This document shows positions 1 through 8,760 of a stretch of 64,000 nt of DNA, in pieces; the first letter of the stretch is position 1, and every line of letters begins with the position of its first letter. A program made the translations under genes and the position numbers. This stretch comes from Haemophilus sp. GTDB lineage: Bacteria; Pseudomonadota; Gammaproteobacteria; Enterobacterales; Pasteurellaceae. The notes under the pieces are model-generated. The model was not told the DNA's origin. It made no database searches and worked only from the letters and a program-made list of their open reading frames with translations. Location: NCBI GenBank assembly GCA_019423025.1, contig JAHZCD010000010.1, forward strand, positions 1 through 64,000. Direction: 5' to 3'.

Positions 1-48
1 ATGGTAGTGTGGGGCTTCCCCATGTGAGAGTAGGACACCGCCAGGTAC
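1..48 (+). rRNA. 5S ribosomal RNA, 3' end (partial)
   Basis: The first ~48 bases match the 3' part of gammaproteobacterial 5S rRNA: the conserved GGTAGTGTGGGG, the CCCATGTGAGAGTAGG loop and the terminal CCAGG strand. The 5' part and presumably the rest of the rRNA operon lie before the window. The exact 3' end is estimated by analogy with E. coli 5S rRNA. A rho-independent terminator follows directly. Confidence 0.9.
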
Positions 49-57
49 TGAATGTAG

Positions 58-86
58 AACCCCGAGCTAAATGGCTTGGGGTTTTT
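58..86 (+). terminator. Rho-independent terminator of the rRNA operon
   Basis: Arms 58-67 (AACCCCGAGC) and 74-83 pair over 10 bp with one G-U wobble, loop of six bases, followed by a T-rich tail (TTTTTGTTTTT). It lies immediately after the 5S rRNA end. Confidence 0.85.
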
Positions 87-114
87 GTTTTTAGATTTGA
101 TTTTAATAAAGTAA

Positions 115-123
115 AAGTGCGGT
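115..123 (+). repeat. DNA uptake sequence (USS), representative of dozens in the window
   Basis: AAGTGCGGT followed by AT-rich sequence is the core of the Haemophilus-type uptake signal recognised during natural transformation (established for H. influenzae). Exact or near-exact copies seen by eye include those near 2926, 4503, 6320/6350, 8436, 9632, 11020/11033, 14083, 16094, 18689, 20270, 21402/21427, 27639, 29122, 31708, 34378, 35530, 36753/36767, 38685, 39367, 44165, 45612, 48497, 49447, 50351, 51232, 52859/52884, 55787, 56581, 57315, 57917, 59280 and 61655/61680. Paired entries are inverted repeats. Many lie inside genes and are tolerated there. Confidence 0.95.
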
Positions 124-225
124 CAAAATCAAAATAGTTTTATTAAAGATGTTTAAATCTTTTAATGAGAAAATAGAGGTGGAATGGTACAATCACCAAA
201 ATTTTTTATAGGATAAATAATACAA

Positions 226-783
226 ATGGCTCGTAAAAAGAAAACTCGTAAAATTAGCGATATTATGCCAATTCGTAAATCAGATAAGAAACCTGAAGCA
301 CCGAAACTATCAGGTAAGAAATTAACACGTTATGAATTAGATGCTAAGGCAAGAGAAGATAAGAAAAAACGTAAACATAAAGGTTTAGCATCTGGTTCTC
401 GTCATAGTAACGCAGAGCAAAATAAAAATAACCAAGTCGTTGAACAAAAAGATCCGCGTATTGGTAGCCGTAAAAAGGTCCCGCTGATTGTTGAATTTGT
501 GAATAAGCCTGAGAAAGGGATGACAATTCCTGCCGTAAAAGAACCGAAAAAACTTGCACCTGAAGTTGAGTTAGAACGTTTAGAAAATAATGAAATTCTA
601 AATGAATTGTTGGATGCCTTAGATGAAGGCAAAACGATTAGTAAAGCTGATCAACAATTTGTGGATGAATGTTTAGATCGTATTGCTCAGTTAATGGAAG
701 AATTAGGTATTCAAGATGAAGAGGAGACAGAGGATGATCTCTATCGAACCTTCGAGAAGATTGATATCAACCAATTCAGATAA
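226..783 (+). CDS. yihI: Der GTPase-activating protein YihI
   Basis: A 185-residue, highly charged protein starting [18 protein letters not shown]. In E. coli YihI stimulates the GTPase Der (EngA) and so influences 50S ribosome assembly. The Lys/Arg-rich N-terminal half (residues 1-60) and acidic C-terminal tail ([20 protein letters not shown]) are the family's hallmarks. The start has a weak GGAT ribosome site about 14 bases upstream. It leads an apparent operon with the DUF2489 gene (5-bp gap) and hemN, an arrangement also known from other gammaproteobacteria. Assignment rests on sequence resemblance from memory. Confidence 0.88.
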   Translation: MARKKKTRKISDIMPIRKSDKKPEAPKLSGKKLTRYELDAKAREDKKKRKHKGLASGSRHSNAEQNKNNQVVEQKDPRIGSRKKVPLIVEFVNKPEKGMTIPAVKEPKKLAPEVELERLENNEILNELLDALDEGKTISKADQQFVDECLDRIAQLMEELGIQDEEETEDDLYRTFEKIDINQFR

Positions 784-788
784 TTGTC

Positions 789-1232
789 ATGTGGCCGATT
801 ATTTTAAGTATTATTGCTTTGGGAATTATTGCTAGCGTATCATTTTATGCTTTCAAATTACTTAGGAAGTTACGTCATCAAAACACTTTCATTAAACAGG
901 CTAAGATAGCGCGTACAAAACGCCTAAAAGAGAGTATGGTAATTATCGCTAAAGCGATGCAAAATGGAGATTGTAACCATTCTGAAGGGGTGATTCGTTT
1001 ATCAATGCTTTTACTCCCTTTTGGACAATCTTTGCAGCCATATCAAGCGATGTGTGCACTTTATAACATTGTGAAAGAAATGCCTACGCATGAAGCTAGA
1101 AAAGCTTTATTAAAAAAAGAAAGAATGAAACTCGATCTTGAGCGAGAAAGTGCAGAAGCAAAATTTGAAGAAGAAATTATGTTGGAGTTACGTCAGTTTT
1201 TAAATGACGTAGAGAAATTTGGGGAAGCTTAA
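789..1232 (+). CDS. DUF2489 family membrane-anchored protein
   Basis: 147 residues: one N-terminal membrane segment (about residues 3-24, IILSIIALGIIASVSFYAF), then a basic stretch and a long, probably alpha-helical cytoplasmic domain rich in Lys/Glu. The segment IIAKAMQNGDCNHSEGVIRLSMLL resembles the DUF2489 family, commonly found between yihI and hemN. No function is established. Its stop overlaps the hemN start codon (TAATG at 1230-1234), indicating translational coupling. Confidence 0.75.
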   Translation: MWPIILSIIALGIIASVSFYAFKLLRKLRHQNTFIKQAKIARTKRLKESMVIIAKAMQNGDCNHSEGVIRLSMLLLPFGQSLQPYQAMCALYNIVKEMPTHEARKALLKKERMKLDLERESAEAKFEEEIMLELRQFLNDVEKFGEA

Positions 1233-2599
1233 TGTCTGAAATTATTTGGGATCTTGCGTTAATTCAAAAATATAACCAATCAGGACCTCGTTATACATCT
1301 TATCCAACTGCATTAGAATTTAATGAAAGTTACACAAACGAAGATTTTATTGCAGCAGCTAATCGTTATCCGGAAAGACCACTTTCCCTTTACGTACACA
1401 TTCCGTTTTGTCACAAACTTTGCTACTTCTGTGGCTGTAATAAGGTGATTACTCGTCATCAACATAAGGCGGATATTTATCTTGATTACCTTGAAAAAGA
1501 AATCAAAGCGCGTTCAGAATTATTCAAAAATCGTGTTGCGACTCAAGTGCATTGGGGCGGCGGTACACCGACTTATTTGACAGAAGAGCAGTCTGCTCGT
1601 TTGATGAAGATGCTTAAAGAGCATTTTACGATTGCGGATAATGCAGAAGTTAGTATTGAGATGGACCCACGTGAAATAGAGCTCGATATGCTTGATCATT
1701 TACGCAATATTGGTTTTAACCGAATTAGCATGGGTGTACAAGATTTCAATAAAGCGGTTCAAAAAGCGGTAAACCGTGAACAAGATGAAGAGTTTGTGAA
1801 TGCGTTACTTGTTCGTGCTCGTGAGTTAGGTTTCCAATCGACTAACCTTGATTTAATTTATGGATTGCCACTTCAAAATGTGGAAAGCTTTATGTTTACA
1901 TTACATAAAGTGATTGAATTAAATCCAGATCGTTTAAGTATCTTTAACTATGCCCATTTGCCAAGTCGATTTGCAGGACAAGCAAAAATTAAAGAAGAGC
2001 AATTACCGCCACCGGAAACTAAATTAGAGATCTTACAAAAAACGATCGAAACCTTAGGTAATGCAGGCTATAAGTTTATCGGTATGGATCATTTTGCTAA
2101 ACCTGATGACGAATTAGCGATTGCTCAAGAGAAAGGTGTATTACACCGAAATTTCCAAGGCTATACCACACAAGAAGAATGTGATTTGCTTGGTTTAGGT
2201 GTGTCAGCGATTAGTTTATTGGGTGATACATACGCTCAAAACCAAAAAGAGTTAAAACATTATTATCATGATGTAGAAAATTCAGGTATTGCACTGCATA
2301 AAGGTTTAGCGATGACAGAAGAAGATTGCTTACGCCGTGATGTGATTAAGCAATTGATTTGTAATTTTAAGCTTGATTTTGCACCAATTGAAAAACAATA
2401 TAATATTGATTTCAAAAAGCACTTTGCTGAAGATTTACAGTTATTACAGCCATTACTTGAAGATGGATTAATTTCTGAAACAGAAACTGGCTTACAAGTT
2501 TCGCCTAAAGGTCGCTTATTAATCCGTAATATTTGTTTATGCTTTGATACCTATTCAAGAGCTGCGGCAAAACGACAACAATTCTCTCGAATTATTTAG
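1232..2599 (+). CDS. hemN: Oxygen-independent coproporphyrinogen III oxidase HemN
   Basis: 455 residues, full length. A radical-SAM enzyme that decarboxylates coproporphyrinogen III to protoporphyrinogen IX without oxygen in haem synthesis. The radical-SAM cluster motif CxxxCxxC is at C60, C64 and C67 (with the HemN-typical fourth cysteine C69) in HIPFCHKLCYFCGC; the glycine motif HWGGGTPT and the EMDPRE strand follow. The C-terminal HemN domain is present. Last gene of yihI-DUF2489-hemN. H. parainfluenzae makes its own haem, unlike H. influenzae, so an intact hemN fits that organism; the window also carries hemE. Confidence 0.95.
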   Translation: MSEIIWDLALIQKYNQSGPRYTSYPTALEFNESYTNEDFIAAANRYPERPLSLYVHIPFCHKLCYFCGCNKVITRHQHKADIYLDYLEKEIKARSELFKNRVATQVHWGGGTPTYLTEEQSARLMKMLKEHFTIADNAEVSIEMDPREIELDMLDHLRNIGFNRISMGVQDFNKAVQKAVNREQDEEFVNALLVRARELGFQSTNLDLIYGLPLQNVESFMFTLHKVIELNPDRLSIFNYAHLPSRFAGQAKIKEEQLPPPETKLEILQKTIETLGNAGYKFIGMDHFAKPDDELAIAQEKGVLHRNFQGYTTQEECDLLGLGVSAISLLGDTYAQNQKELKHYYHDVENSGIALHKGLAMTEEDCLRRDVIKQLICNFKLDFAPIEKQYNIDFKKHFAEDLQLLQPLLEDGLISETETGLQVSPKGRLLIRNICLCFDTYSRAAAKRQQFSRII

Positions 2600-2605
2600 T
2601 CATAC

Positions 2606-2639
2606 AAAAACGGTCAAGACTTATATCTTGACCGTTTTT
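2606..2639. terminator. Bidirectional rho-independent terminator between hemN and lysA
   Basis: A perfect 14-bp inverted repeat (arms 2606-2619 and 2626-2639, loop CTTATA) has A5 on one side and T5 on the other, so it can end transcription of both convergent genes. Confidence 0.9.
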
Positions 2640-2651
2640 CTTTCAATCTAT

Positions 2652-3902
2652 TTATTTCGCGATGCTTTCTAGTGCCCATAACTCACTAAGATTTTCTCTG
2701 CGGCGAATTAAATGAGCCTTGTCCCCATCTACTAACACTTCTGCTGTACGTGGACGAGAATTATAGTTTGAAGACATACTTGCACCATAGGCGCCGGCAG
2801 AGCGTTGAGCAATATAATCCCCTTCAGCAATGGCGAGCTCGCGCTGTTTACCTAAGAAATCAGAGGTTTCACATACCGGGCCAACAACATCATAAATCGT
2901 TTTTTCACGCTCTAAAGTGCGGTCAATTTCAATGATGTTCATATAAGCCTCATAGAGTGCAGGGCGAATCATATCGTTCATGCCAGTATCGGTAATTGCG
3001 AAGTTACGGCTTTCATTGCTTTTTAGGTATTGCACTTTAGCCACTAAAATCCCCGCATTCGCTGCAATCGCTCGACCTGGTTCTAGAATAATTTCGAGAT
3101 CTTCATAATCTTTTAATTTATTCAGTAACGCAGCAGCATAATCACTTGGATGCGGTGGCGTTTCATCAGTATAAGTTACGCCTAAACCGCCACCGAGATC
3201 TAAGTGTTTTAATGTGATGCCATCTTCTTTTAATTGTTCCATTAAACGAATGAGGCGATCAGTTGCATCTAAGAAGGGCTGTAATTCAGTAAGCTGAGAG
3301 CCAATATGGCAATCCATACCCGTAATTTTTACATGAGGTAAGGTGGCTGCTAATTTATAGACTTCACGTGCTTCATCTACGCTCACACCAAATTTATTTT
3401 CCTTTAATCCTGTGGAAATGTAAGGATGTGTATGGGCATCGACATCTGGGTTTACGCGTAAAGAAATAGGGGCTACTTTGCCCATTTCACCCGCAATCTG
3501 ATTGATGTGATGTAGTTCCGCAATAGATTCCACATTAAAACAACGAATACCTACTTCTAATGCTCGCATAATTTCTGAGCGAGATTTTGCCACGCCAGAA
3601 AAGACTACTTTTGAAGCCTCTCCACCAGCCGCTAAGACGCGTTCTAATTCGCCTTGCGAAACGATATCAAAACCAGAGCCTAATTTTGCCATGACATTCA
3701 ATATTCCAATATTAGAATTGGCTTTAACGGCATAACAAATTAAGTGTGGATGCTTTCCTAAAGCGGAATCAAAGGCATGCCAATGGCGTTCAAGTGTGGC
3801 ACGAGAATAAATATAAAGTGGTGTGCCGAATTCTTCAGCAAGTTGTTTGACGGGCAAATCTTCAACATAAAGTTGCTCGTTTTTATATTGGAAAAAATCC
3901 AT
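2652..3902 (-). CDS. lysA: Diaminopimelate decarboxylase LysA
   Basis: 416 residues. PLP-dependent enzyme converting meso-diaminopimelate to L-lysine, the last step of lysine synthesis. The PLP lysine sits in ICYAVKAN (K60); the phosphate-binding glycine stretch LDLGGGLGV, EPGRAI and the GPVCETSDF substrate-binding motif are present. Length and motifs are complete. It lies 27 bp downstream of the small lipoprotein gene lptM, the two forming a likely operon, with an uptake sequence in the gap. dapA, an earlier enzyme of the same pathway, is at 62.3 kb. Confidence 0.96.
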   Translation of the reverse strand: MDFFQYKNEQLYVEDLPVKQLAEEFGTPLYIYSRATLERHWHAFDSALGKHPHLICYAVKANSNIGILNVMAKLGSGFDIVSQGELERVLAAGGEASKVVFSGVAKSRSEIMRALEVGIRCFNVESIAELHHINQIAGEMGKVAPISLRVNPDVDAHTHPYISTGLKENKFGVSVDEAREVYKLAATLPHVKITGMDCHIGSQLTELQPFLDATDRLIRLMEQLKEDGITLKHLDLGGGLGVTYTDETPPHPSDYAAALLNKLKDYEDLEIILEPGRAIAANAGILVAKVQYLKSNESRNFAITDTGMNDMIRPALYEAYMNIIEIDRTLEREKTIYDVVGPVCETSDFLGKQRELAIAEGDYIAQRSAGAYGASMSSNYNSRPRTAEVLVDGDKAHLIRRRENLSELWALESIAK

Positions 3903-3929
3903 GACGAATCCTTTGAGTGCGGTCAGTTT

Positions 3930-4055
3930 TTATTGTGTTTTTTGTGTGTTTTGCGGTTGTTCTTTTTCAGGGAAATATAATGGCCCTTTTACACCGCAAC
4001 CTGTCGCTAAAGTACAGAATGCACTGAGTAATAAAATAGAAAGTAATTTTTTCAT
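3930..4055 (-). CDS. lptM: LPS translocon maturation chaperone LptM (YifL), small lipoprotein
   Basis: A 41-residue reading frame starting MKKLLSILLLSAFCTLATGC, followed by GVKGPLYFPEKEQ. The hydrophobic signal, lipobox cysteine C20 and the GxKGPLYFP block just after the cysteine are the signature of YifL/LptM, which in E. coli helps oxidative maturation of LptD, the outer-membrane LPS translocon. The lipobox (LATGC) has Ala rather than Leu at -3. The gene lies immediately before lysA and divergent from cyaY; E. coli has the analogous cyaY/yifL arrangement. Small size makes it easy to miss. The C-terminal tail is Gln/Thr-rich and short. Confidence 0.88.
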   Translation of the reverse strand: MKKLLSILLLSAFCTLATGCGVKGPLYFPEKEQPQNTQKTQ

Positions 4056-4150
4056 TTTTCAATCTCTCTAATAAGTAAAATCTGCCTTTGCCAACGAGGC
4101 GAAAGGCTTTATAATTCACGGCATTCTATCAGATTTAATCGGAAAATTTT

Positions 4151-4456
4151 ATGAATGTTGCAGAATTTCACCAAAATATTGAACAGGTTTGGCAAAAAAT
4201 TGAAGAAACGTTAGAGAATCAAGATTGTGATGTGGATTGCGAAACGCAAGGGTCGGTATTTACAATCACATTTGATGATCGCTCACAAATCGTCATTAAT
4301 AAGCAAGAACCGCTTCTTGAGCTTTGGCTTGCGAGTCGCCTGGGTGGATTTCATTTTGCCTATAAAAACAATGATTGGGTGGCAAATGATGGTAAACGCT
4401 TTTGGGATTCTTTAACTGAGGCAGTTGCTGCTCACGGAGAAACGGTAACATTCTAA
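4151..4456 (+). CDS. cyaY: Frataxin-like iron donor CyaY
   Basis: 101 residues, family length. Bacterial frataxin binds iron through an acidic first helix and regulates Fe-S cluster assembly with IscS. Seen here: an acidic N-terminal helix ([21 protein letters not shown]), the beta-sheet core and the [12 protein letters not shown] strand typical of CyaY. Divergent from lptM-lysA. The stop overlaps the recQ start (TAATG at 4454-4458), so recQ is probably translationally coupled. Confidence 0.94.
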   Translation: MNVAEFHQNIEQVWQKIEETLENQDCDVDCETQGSVFTITFDDRSQIVINKQEPLLELWLASRLGGFHFAYKNNDWVANDGKRFWDSLTEAVAAHGETVTF

Positions 4457-6321
4457 TGGCCGAACTCGCGGAACATGCCCCGCAAAAAACAGACTTAAAA
4501 ACGACCGCACTTCATACGTTGCGGTCTGTTTTTGGTTACCAATCTTTCCGCAAAGGGCAGGAAGAAGTGATTCATGCTGCATTAAGCGGTCAAGATGCCT
4601 TAGTGGTGATGGCCACAGGAAATGGCAAATCCTTGTGTTATCAAATTCCAGCACTTTGTTTTCCTGGTCTCACATTAGTGATTTCGCCTTTGATTTCTTT
4701 AATGAAAGATCAGGTGGATCAACTCCAAGCAAACGGTATTGAAGCCGATTTCCTAAACTCTAGTCAGACGTTAGAACAACAACAGAAAGTTGAAAACAAG
4801 CTGATTTCAGGACAATTAAAATTATTATATGTTTCGCCTGAAAAAGTGATGACAAACAGCTTTTTTCAGCTGATTTCTTATGCTCAAATTTCCTTTATCG
4901 CCATTGATGAAGCCCATTGTATTTCACAATGGGGACATGATTTCCGCCCTGAATATACCCAACTTGGCGGCTTAAAAGCAACTTTTCCAAATGCGCCGAT
5001 TATGGCATTAACGGCTACAGCGGATTACGCGACAAGACAGGATATTCTCACTCATCTTAAATTAGACCATCCTCACAAATACATTGGCAGTTTTGACCGT
5101 CCGAATATTCGTTATACGTTGGAAGAAAAGTTTAAGCCAATGGAGCAGCTTACGCGTTTTGTCTTAGCTCAGAAAGGCAAAAGTGGCATTGTGTATTGTA
5201 ATAGTCGTTCGAAAGTAGAACGTATAGCTGAAACTTTGCGAAATAAAGGCGTGTCGGCTGCGGCATATCATGCGGGAATGGAAACTGCACTGCGTGAACG
5301 CGTCCAGCAAGATTTTCAACGAGATAATGTACAAGTTGTGGTTGCGACGATTGCGTTTGGAATGGGCATTAATAAATCTAACGTACGTTTCGTTGCCCAT
5401 TTTGATTTACCGAGAAGCATTGAATCATATTATCAAGAAACTGGTCGTGCGGGACGAGATGATTTACCTGCAGAAGCAGTACTTTTCTACGAGCCGGCTG
5501 ATTATGCTTGGTTACAGAAGATTCTGCTGGAGAAACCAGAGACGCCACAACGTCAAATTGAGCAACATAAATTAGAAGCCATTGGTGAATTTGCCGAAAG
5601 TCAGACTTGTCGCCGCTTGGTATTACTCAATTATTTTGGTGAATATCGTCAAACACCTTGCCAAAACTGCGATATTTGTCTAGACCCGCCAAAGAAATAT
5701 GACGGTTTGATTGATGCACAAAAAGTGATGTCGACGATTTATCGTGTGGGACAGTGTTTCGGTGTGCAATATGTGATTGCGGTATTGCGAGGGATGCATA
5801 ATCAAAAAATTGTAGAACGCCAGCATGATAAGTTAAGTGTTTATGGCATTGGCAAAGATAAAAGCAAAGAACATTGGCAATCCGTGATTCGCCAGCTTAT
5901 CCACCTTGGTTTTATTCAACAAGTGATCGGTGAGTTTAATAGTGCAACGCTTCAGCTCACAGAAAGTGCACGCCCTGTTTTAAAAGGCGAAGTACCGCTT
6001 GAATTAGCGATGCCGCGCATTTCATCCATTAATAAAATTGTGCATACATCCCATAAAAATACAGTGGCAAATTATGATAAAGATTTGTTTGCTCGTTTGC
6101 GTTTCCTACGGAAGCAGCTAGCGGATAAGGAAAATATTCCGCCTTATATTGTCTTTAACGATGCGACGTTGCAAGAAATGGCGCAATATATGCCAACAAG
6201 TAATATTGAAATGCTACAAATTAATGGAGTCGGGGCGATCAAATTAGAACGCTTTGGGCAGCCGTTTATGACATTGATTCGAGAACACAAAGCAATTTTA
6301 GAAAAGGTAGAAAAAGAATAA
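4456..6321 (+). CDS. recQ: ATP-dependent DNA helicase RecQ
   Basis: 621 residues. 3'-5' superfamily II helicase of the RecF recombination pathway. Seen: motif [13 protein letters not shown] (about residues 52-63; the usual middle Gly is Asn), motif II DEAH with the aromatic loop [11 protein letters not shown], motif [11 protein letters not shown], the four-cysteine zinc site ([12 protein letters not shown] then CQNCDIC), a winged-helix region and a C-terminal HRDC domain (about residues 535-610). The N-terminal 20 residues, preceding [11 protein letters not shown], include an uptake sequence encoding TTALHT. Confidence 0.96.
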   Translation: MAELAEHAPQKTDLKTTALHTLRSVFGYQSFRKGQEEVIHAALSGQDALVVMATGNGKSLCYQIPALCFPGLTLVISPLISLMKDQVDQLQANGIEADFLNSSQTLEQQQKVENKLISGQLKLLYVSPEKVMTNSFFQLISYAQISFIAIDEAHCISQWGHDFRPEYTQLGGLKATFPNAPIMALTATADYATRQDILTHLKLDHPHKYIGSFDRPNIRYTLEEKFKPMEQLTRFVLAQKGKSGIVYCNSRSKVERIAETLRNKGVSAAAYHAGMETALRERVQQDFQRDNVQVVVATIAFGMGINKSNVRFVAHFDLPRSIESYYQETGRAGRDDLPAEAVLFYEPADYAWLQKILLEKPETPQRQIEQHKLEAIGEFAESQTCRRLVLLNYFGEYRQTPCQNCDICLDPPKKYDGLIDAQKVMSTIYRVGQCFGVQYVIAVLRGMHNQKIVERQHDKLSVYGIGKDKSKEHWQSVIRQLIHLGFIQQVIGEFNSATLQLTESARPVLKGEVPLELAMPRISSINKIVHTSHKNTVANYDKDLFARLRFLRKQLADKENIPPYIVFNDATLQEMAQYMPTSNIEMLQINGVGAIKLERFGQPFMTLIREHKAILEKVEKE

Positions 6322-6362
6322 GTGCGGTCAAAAAACAAAAAAATTTTCGACCGCACTTTTTT
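6320..6362. terminator. Bidirectional terminator made of an inverted uptake-sequence pair
   Basis: AAGTGCGGTC (6320-6329) and its complement GACCGCACTT (6349-6358) form a 10-bp stem ending in T6, between the convergent recQ and yjjI genes. The uptake signal doubles as terminator. Confidence 0.85.
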
Positions 6363-7904
6363 CTAGCTTGCACTTACATCTTGTTCATCGCGTAACTGAC
6401 GGTCAAAGACTTGTGCACAATCATCGGTACCCGAACCATACCAAGTGGTATCACGCAATGCTACTTCACCTTTACGATATTTTTCCACTTCGCTTTTCTT
6501 CACCAAATAGCCCGTCACACGAATCAAATCGGTGTTTTTAAGATAAGTAGTGATATAGCGGTAACCTTGTGCAAATGAACCATCTATAATATCAACGACG
6601 GCATCTAAATGATCCACATAGGTTTGGTCAAAGGCAAACAAATCTCCCGTACCTGATGGGAAGTATTTATGGAATGGCGCTGATTGTTTTAAATGAGCTA
6701 ATAATGTTGGTTCTTCACCCACACGGATACGATGCGCAGGCGCATTACGTTTATCTTCTTCATGATTACTTGCGCCTACTTGCGCATGTAATAAATAACG
6801 ATTGCCCGTGCGTTCCGCATACACGCCTTCATGGTTATCCGTGACTTCTTTCAATTTATCCATAATCAAGGTCGCAATTTCATCACCGCGTTGGCTTTTA
6901 CCAAAGGTTTCATTTAATCCTTCTTGTTGTAGCAAGTGATTCGCTGCATCTGCAAGTCCTACAATGGCAAACATTCCCGTAAAATTAGTACGTTTGATAA
7001 AACCTTCTTTTTCGAGGAATGAGGTATTGAAGAAGTTGCTTTCTTCCACTACAAATTTATGGCGTTTATCCATTGTGGAAAGTGCACATTTTGCTACACG
7101 AGGTAAAAGTTCGTTAACCATTTCATCCACGGTTTTACAGGCACGTGCAATGGTACCCAAACGTAGTCTGGTGAGGGTATAAGCCCCGCCACATTCAGGC
7201 AGTGCGTTATAGCAGCTTGCAATACCATATTGTTCGCCTAAGTCAGAAATATAGTAAGCATCATTGGCAAAAGAGGGTTTAGAAACTAATAAGCACGCTT
7301 TTGCCGCTAATTCTGCAAATTCACGACTTGTTTTACTCTTATTGTAACGAATGGTCATATTTGGTGTTGGTGCTTCCAGTTCAATTACCGCTTTTAAAAT
7401 CAAACGCCCTGCTTTTGTGTCATAAGGACCAATATTGGCGTGGCAAAATGAATCCGGCACAGTTTTGTCTACATGATTTAAGAAACGTTTAATTTTGATG
7501 TAGTCTTGTTCCTCATCGGTAATAAACGGATCAAGTAGCACGTCTAAACGACCAATGTAAACTGGGAATGTGGTAATTGATGGCACGTGGGAATATAAAA
7601 TCAATAAGCCATCTAATGCTTCATCAAGATTCTTAGGGGCTGGCAATTCAAGGAATTCACAGCCTTTTTCAATATACACATTGTAATCCGGCAAAATATA
7701 GCGGGGGCGATAAATCGCGTAGCCTTCATTTAAATCACAGATCATTTGATTTTGAAGGAATTGCCATTCTTCATCTGTGTAGCCTAATAATTCCCGAGGA
7801 TCAAATAATCGCTCGGCAATATTGCCTAAACACATGAGTTTTTGTTGATAGGTGAGTGTGTTGGATTTTACGGTATCCAAAATATCTTGAAGAGATGCAA
7901 GCAT
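6363..7904 (-). CDS. yjjI: YjjI family glycyl radical enzyme
   Basis: About 513 residues. A glycyl radical enzyme of the YjjI (DUF3029) family, whose substrate is not established. The C-terminal radical site is RVTGY (Gly about residue 465); two mid-protein cysteines in ASCYNALPECGGAYTL (about 231 and 238) are candidate catalytic residues. The second ATG (7904) is preferred over the one at 7910, because AGGA is only one base from the first but seven from the second. In E. coli yjjI is paired with its radical-SAM activase yjjW; no such gene lies beside it or elsewhere in this window. A perfect CRP palindrome lies upstream, so carbon-source control is likely. Confidence 0.85.
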   Translation of the reverse strand: MLASLQDILDTVKSNTLTYQQKLMCLGNIAERLFDPRELLGYTDEEWQFLQNQMICDLNEGYAIYRPRYILPDYNVYIEKGCEFLELPAPKNLDEALDGLLILYSHVPSITTFPVYIGRLDVLLDPFITDEEQDYIKIKRFLNHVDKTVPDSFCHANIGPYDTKAGRLILKAVIELEAPTPNMTIRYNKSKTSREFAELAAKACLLVSKPSFANDAYYISDLGEQYGIASCYNALPECGGAYTLTRLRLGTIARACKTVDEMVNELLPRVAKCALSTMDKRHKFVVEESNFFNTSFLEKEGFIKRTNFTGMFAIVGLADAANHLLQQEGLNETFGKSQRGDEIATLIMDKLKEVTDNHEGVYAERTGNRYLLHAQVGASNHEEDKRNAPAHRIRVGEEPTLLAHLKQSAPFHKYFPSGTGDLFAFDQTYVDHLDAVVDIIDGSFAQGYRYITTYLKNTDLIRVTGYLVKKSEVEKYRKGEVALRDTTWYGSGTDDCAQVFDRQLRDEQDVSAS

Positions 7905-7971
7905 AATCATGTCCTAATTTAGAAGGGTAGCCTATTTTAAGTCAGTGGCTGAGTGATGACAATTTTGACAA

Positions 7972-7987
7972 TGTGATCTACATCACA
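7972..7987. promoter_or_regulatory. CRP binding site in the yjjI / yczE-like intergenic region
   Basis: TGTGATCTACATCACA is a perfect TGTGA-N6-TCACA palindrome. It lies 68 bp upstream of the yjjI start and about 110 bp before the divergent membrane-protein gene. Haemophilus uses CRP/cAMP for sugar starvation and competence (established); this perfect site is of the ordinary CRP-N type rather than the competence CRP-S type. Confidence 0.8.
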
Positions 7988-8094
7988 TTTATGATATTTA
8001 TCAGTCAATTCGGTTATATCATATGACGTTAAAATGTTTTGGTTTTATGGGGTTTCCCATTATGATGTAAGTGTTAAATATACATGGGAATAAT

Positions 8095-8760
8095 ATGAAA
8101 AAAGCACGGGTGATTCCTCACACCAGTTGGGCTGCAAAATCGCTATGGTCAGTCGAAGGTAAAACGATGTCGATGCTATTATTTGCATTGGCAATACTGG
8201 GCATTGGAGATGGCTTAATTGTGCTCGCTAATTTGGGTTCCTCACCTTGGACCGTACTTTCTCAAGGTGTGGCATTACAAGCTGATGTTAGTATTGGTTG
8301 GGCATCATTTTGGATTAGCTGTTTGGTGATGTTAGCTTGGATTCCCCTTAAGTTAAGATTTGGGCTTGGTACGATTTTGAATATTATCGTGATTGCTTTT
8401 TTTCTTGGTTTAACTGTGAAAATGATGCCTGAACCAACCGCACTTTTTAGCCAAATTTTATTCGGTGGCATTGGGCTTTTGCTTTATGGGTTAGGAACAG
8501 CATTGTATTTAACCTGTCATCAGGGGGCGGGGCCTCGAGATGGGTTAATGGTAGGACTTTGTCAACGCTTTCATTTAAAAGTAGGGATTGTAAGAACAAG
8601 CCTTGAAGTGTCGGTTTGTGTGTTGGGTTATATTCTCGGCGGCACAGTCGGCATAGGTACCGTTGTTTTTGCCGCCGCAATAGGTTGGATTGTACAGCTA
8701 TGCTTAAACTCAATTGCTCGCTTGCCACATCTTCCGCACGAAGGGGATAATATCCATTAA
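8095..8760 (+). CDS. YczE/YyaS/YitT-type integral membrane protein
   Basis: About 221 residues from the ATG at 8095, with GGGA six to seven bases upstream; an in-frame GTG at 8071 has no ribosome site. Roughly five to six membrane segments (e.g. SMLLFALAILGIGDGLIVLA, ILFGGIGLLLYGLGTALYL). The signatures NLGSSPWTVLSQG and GAGPRDGLMVGL are typical of the YczE family, of unknown function though often found with regulators and transporters in other bacteria. The last 51 bp overlap the 3' end of the convergent glycosyltransferase gene. An inverted repeat TTCCCAT...ATGGGAA (8055-8090 region) precedes the start. Confidence 0.75.
   Translation: MKKARVIPHTSWAAKSLWSVEGKTMSMLLFALAILGIGDGLIVLANLGSSPWTVLSQGVALQADVSIGWASFWISCLVMLAWIPLKLRFGLGTILNIIVIAFFLGLTVKMMPEPTALFSQILFGGIGLLLYGLGTALYLTCHQGAGPRDGLMVGLCQRFHLKVGIVRTSLEVSVCVLGYILGGTVGIGTVVFAAAIGWIVQLCLNSIARLPHLPHEGDNIH

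Noticed and set aside
3903..4150. Lysine riboswitch before lysA
   Set aside because: The region is occupied by the lptM gene and a short divergent promoter gap; no complex structure seen.
7960..8005. FNR box near yjjI (TTGAC...GATC words)
   Set aside because: Best alignment to TTGAT-N4-ATCAA misses several key positions; only the CRP site is convincing.
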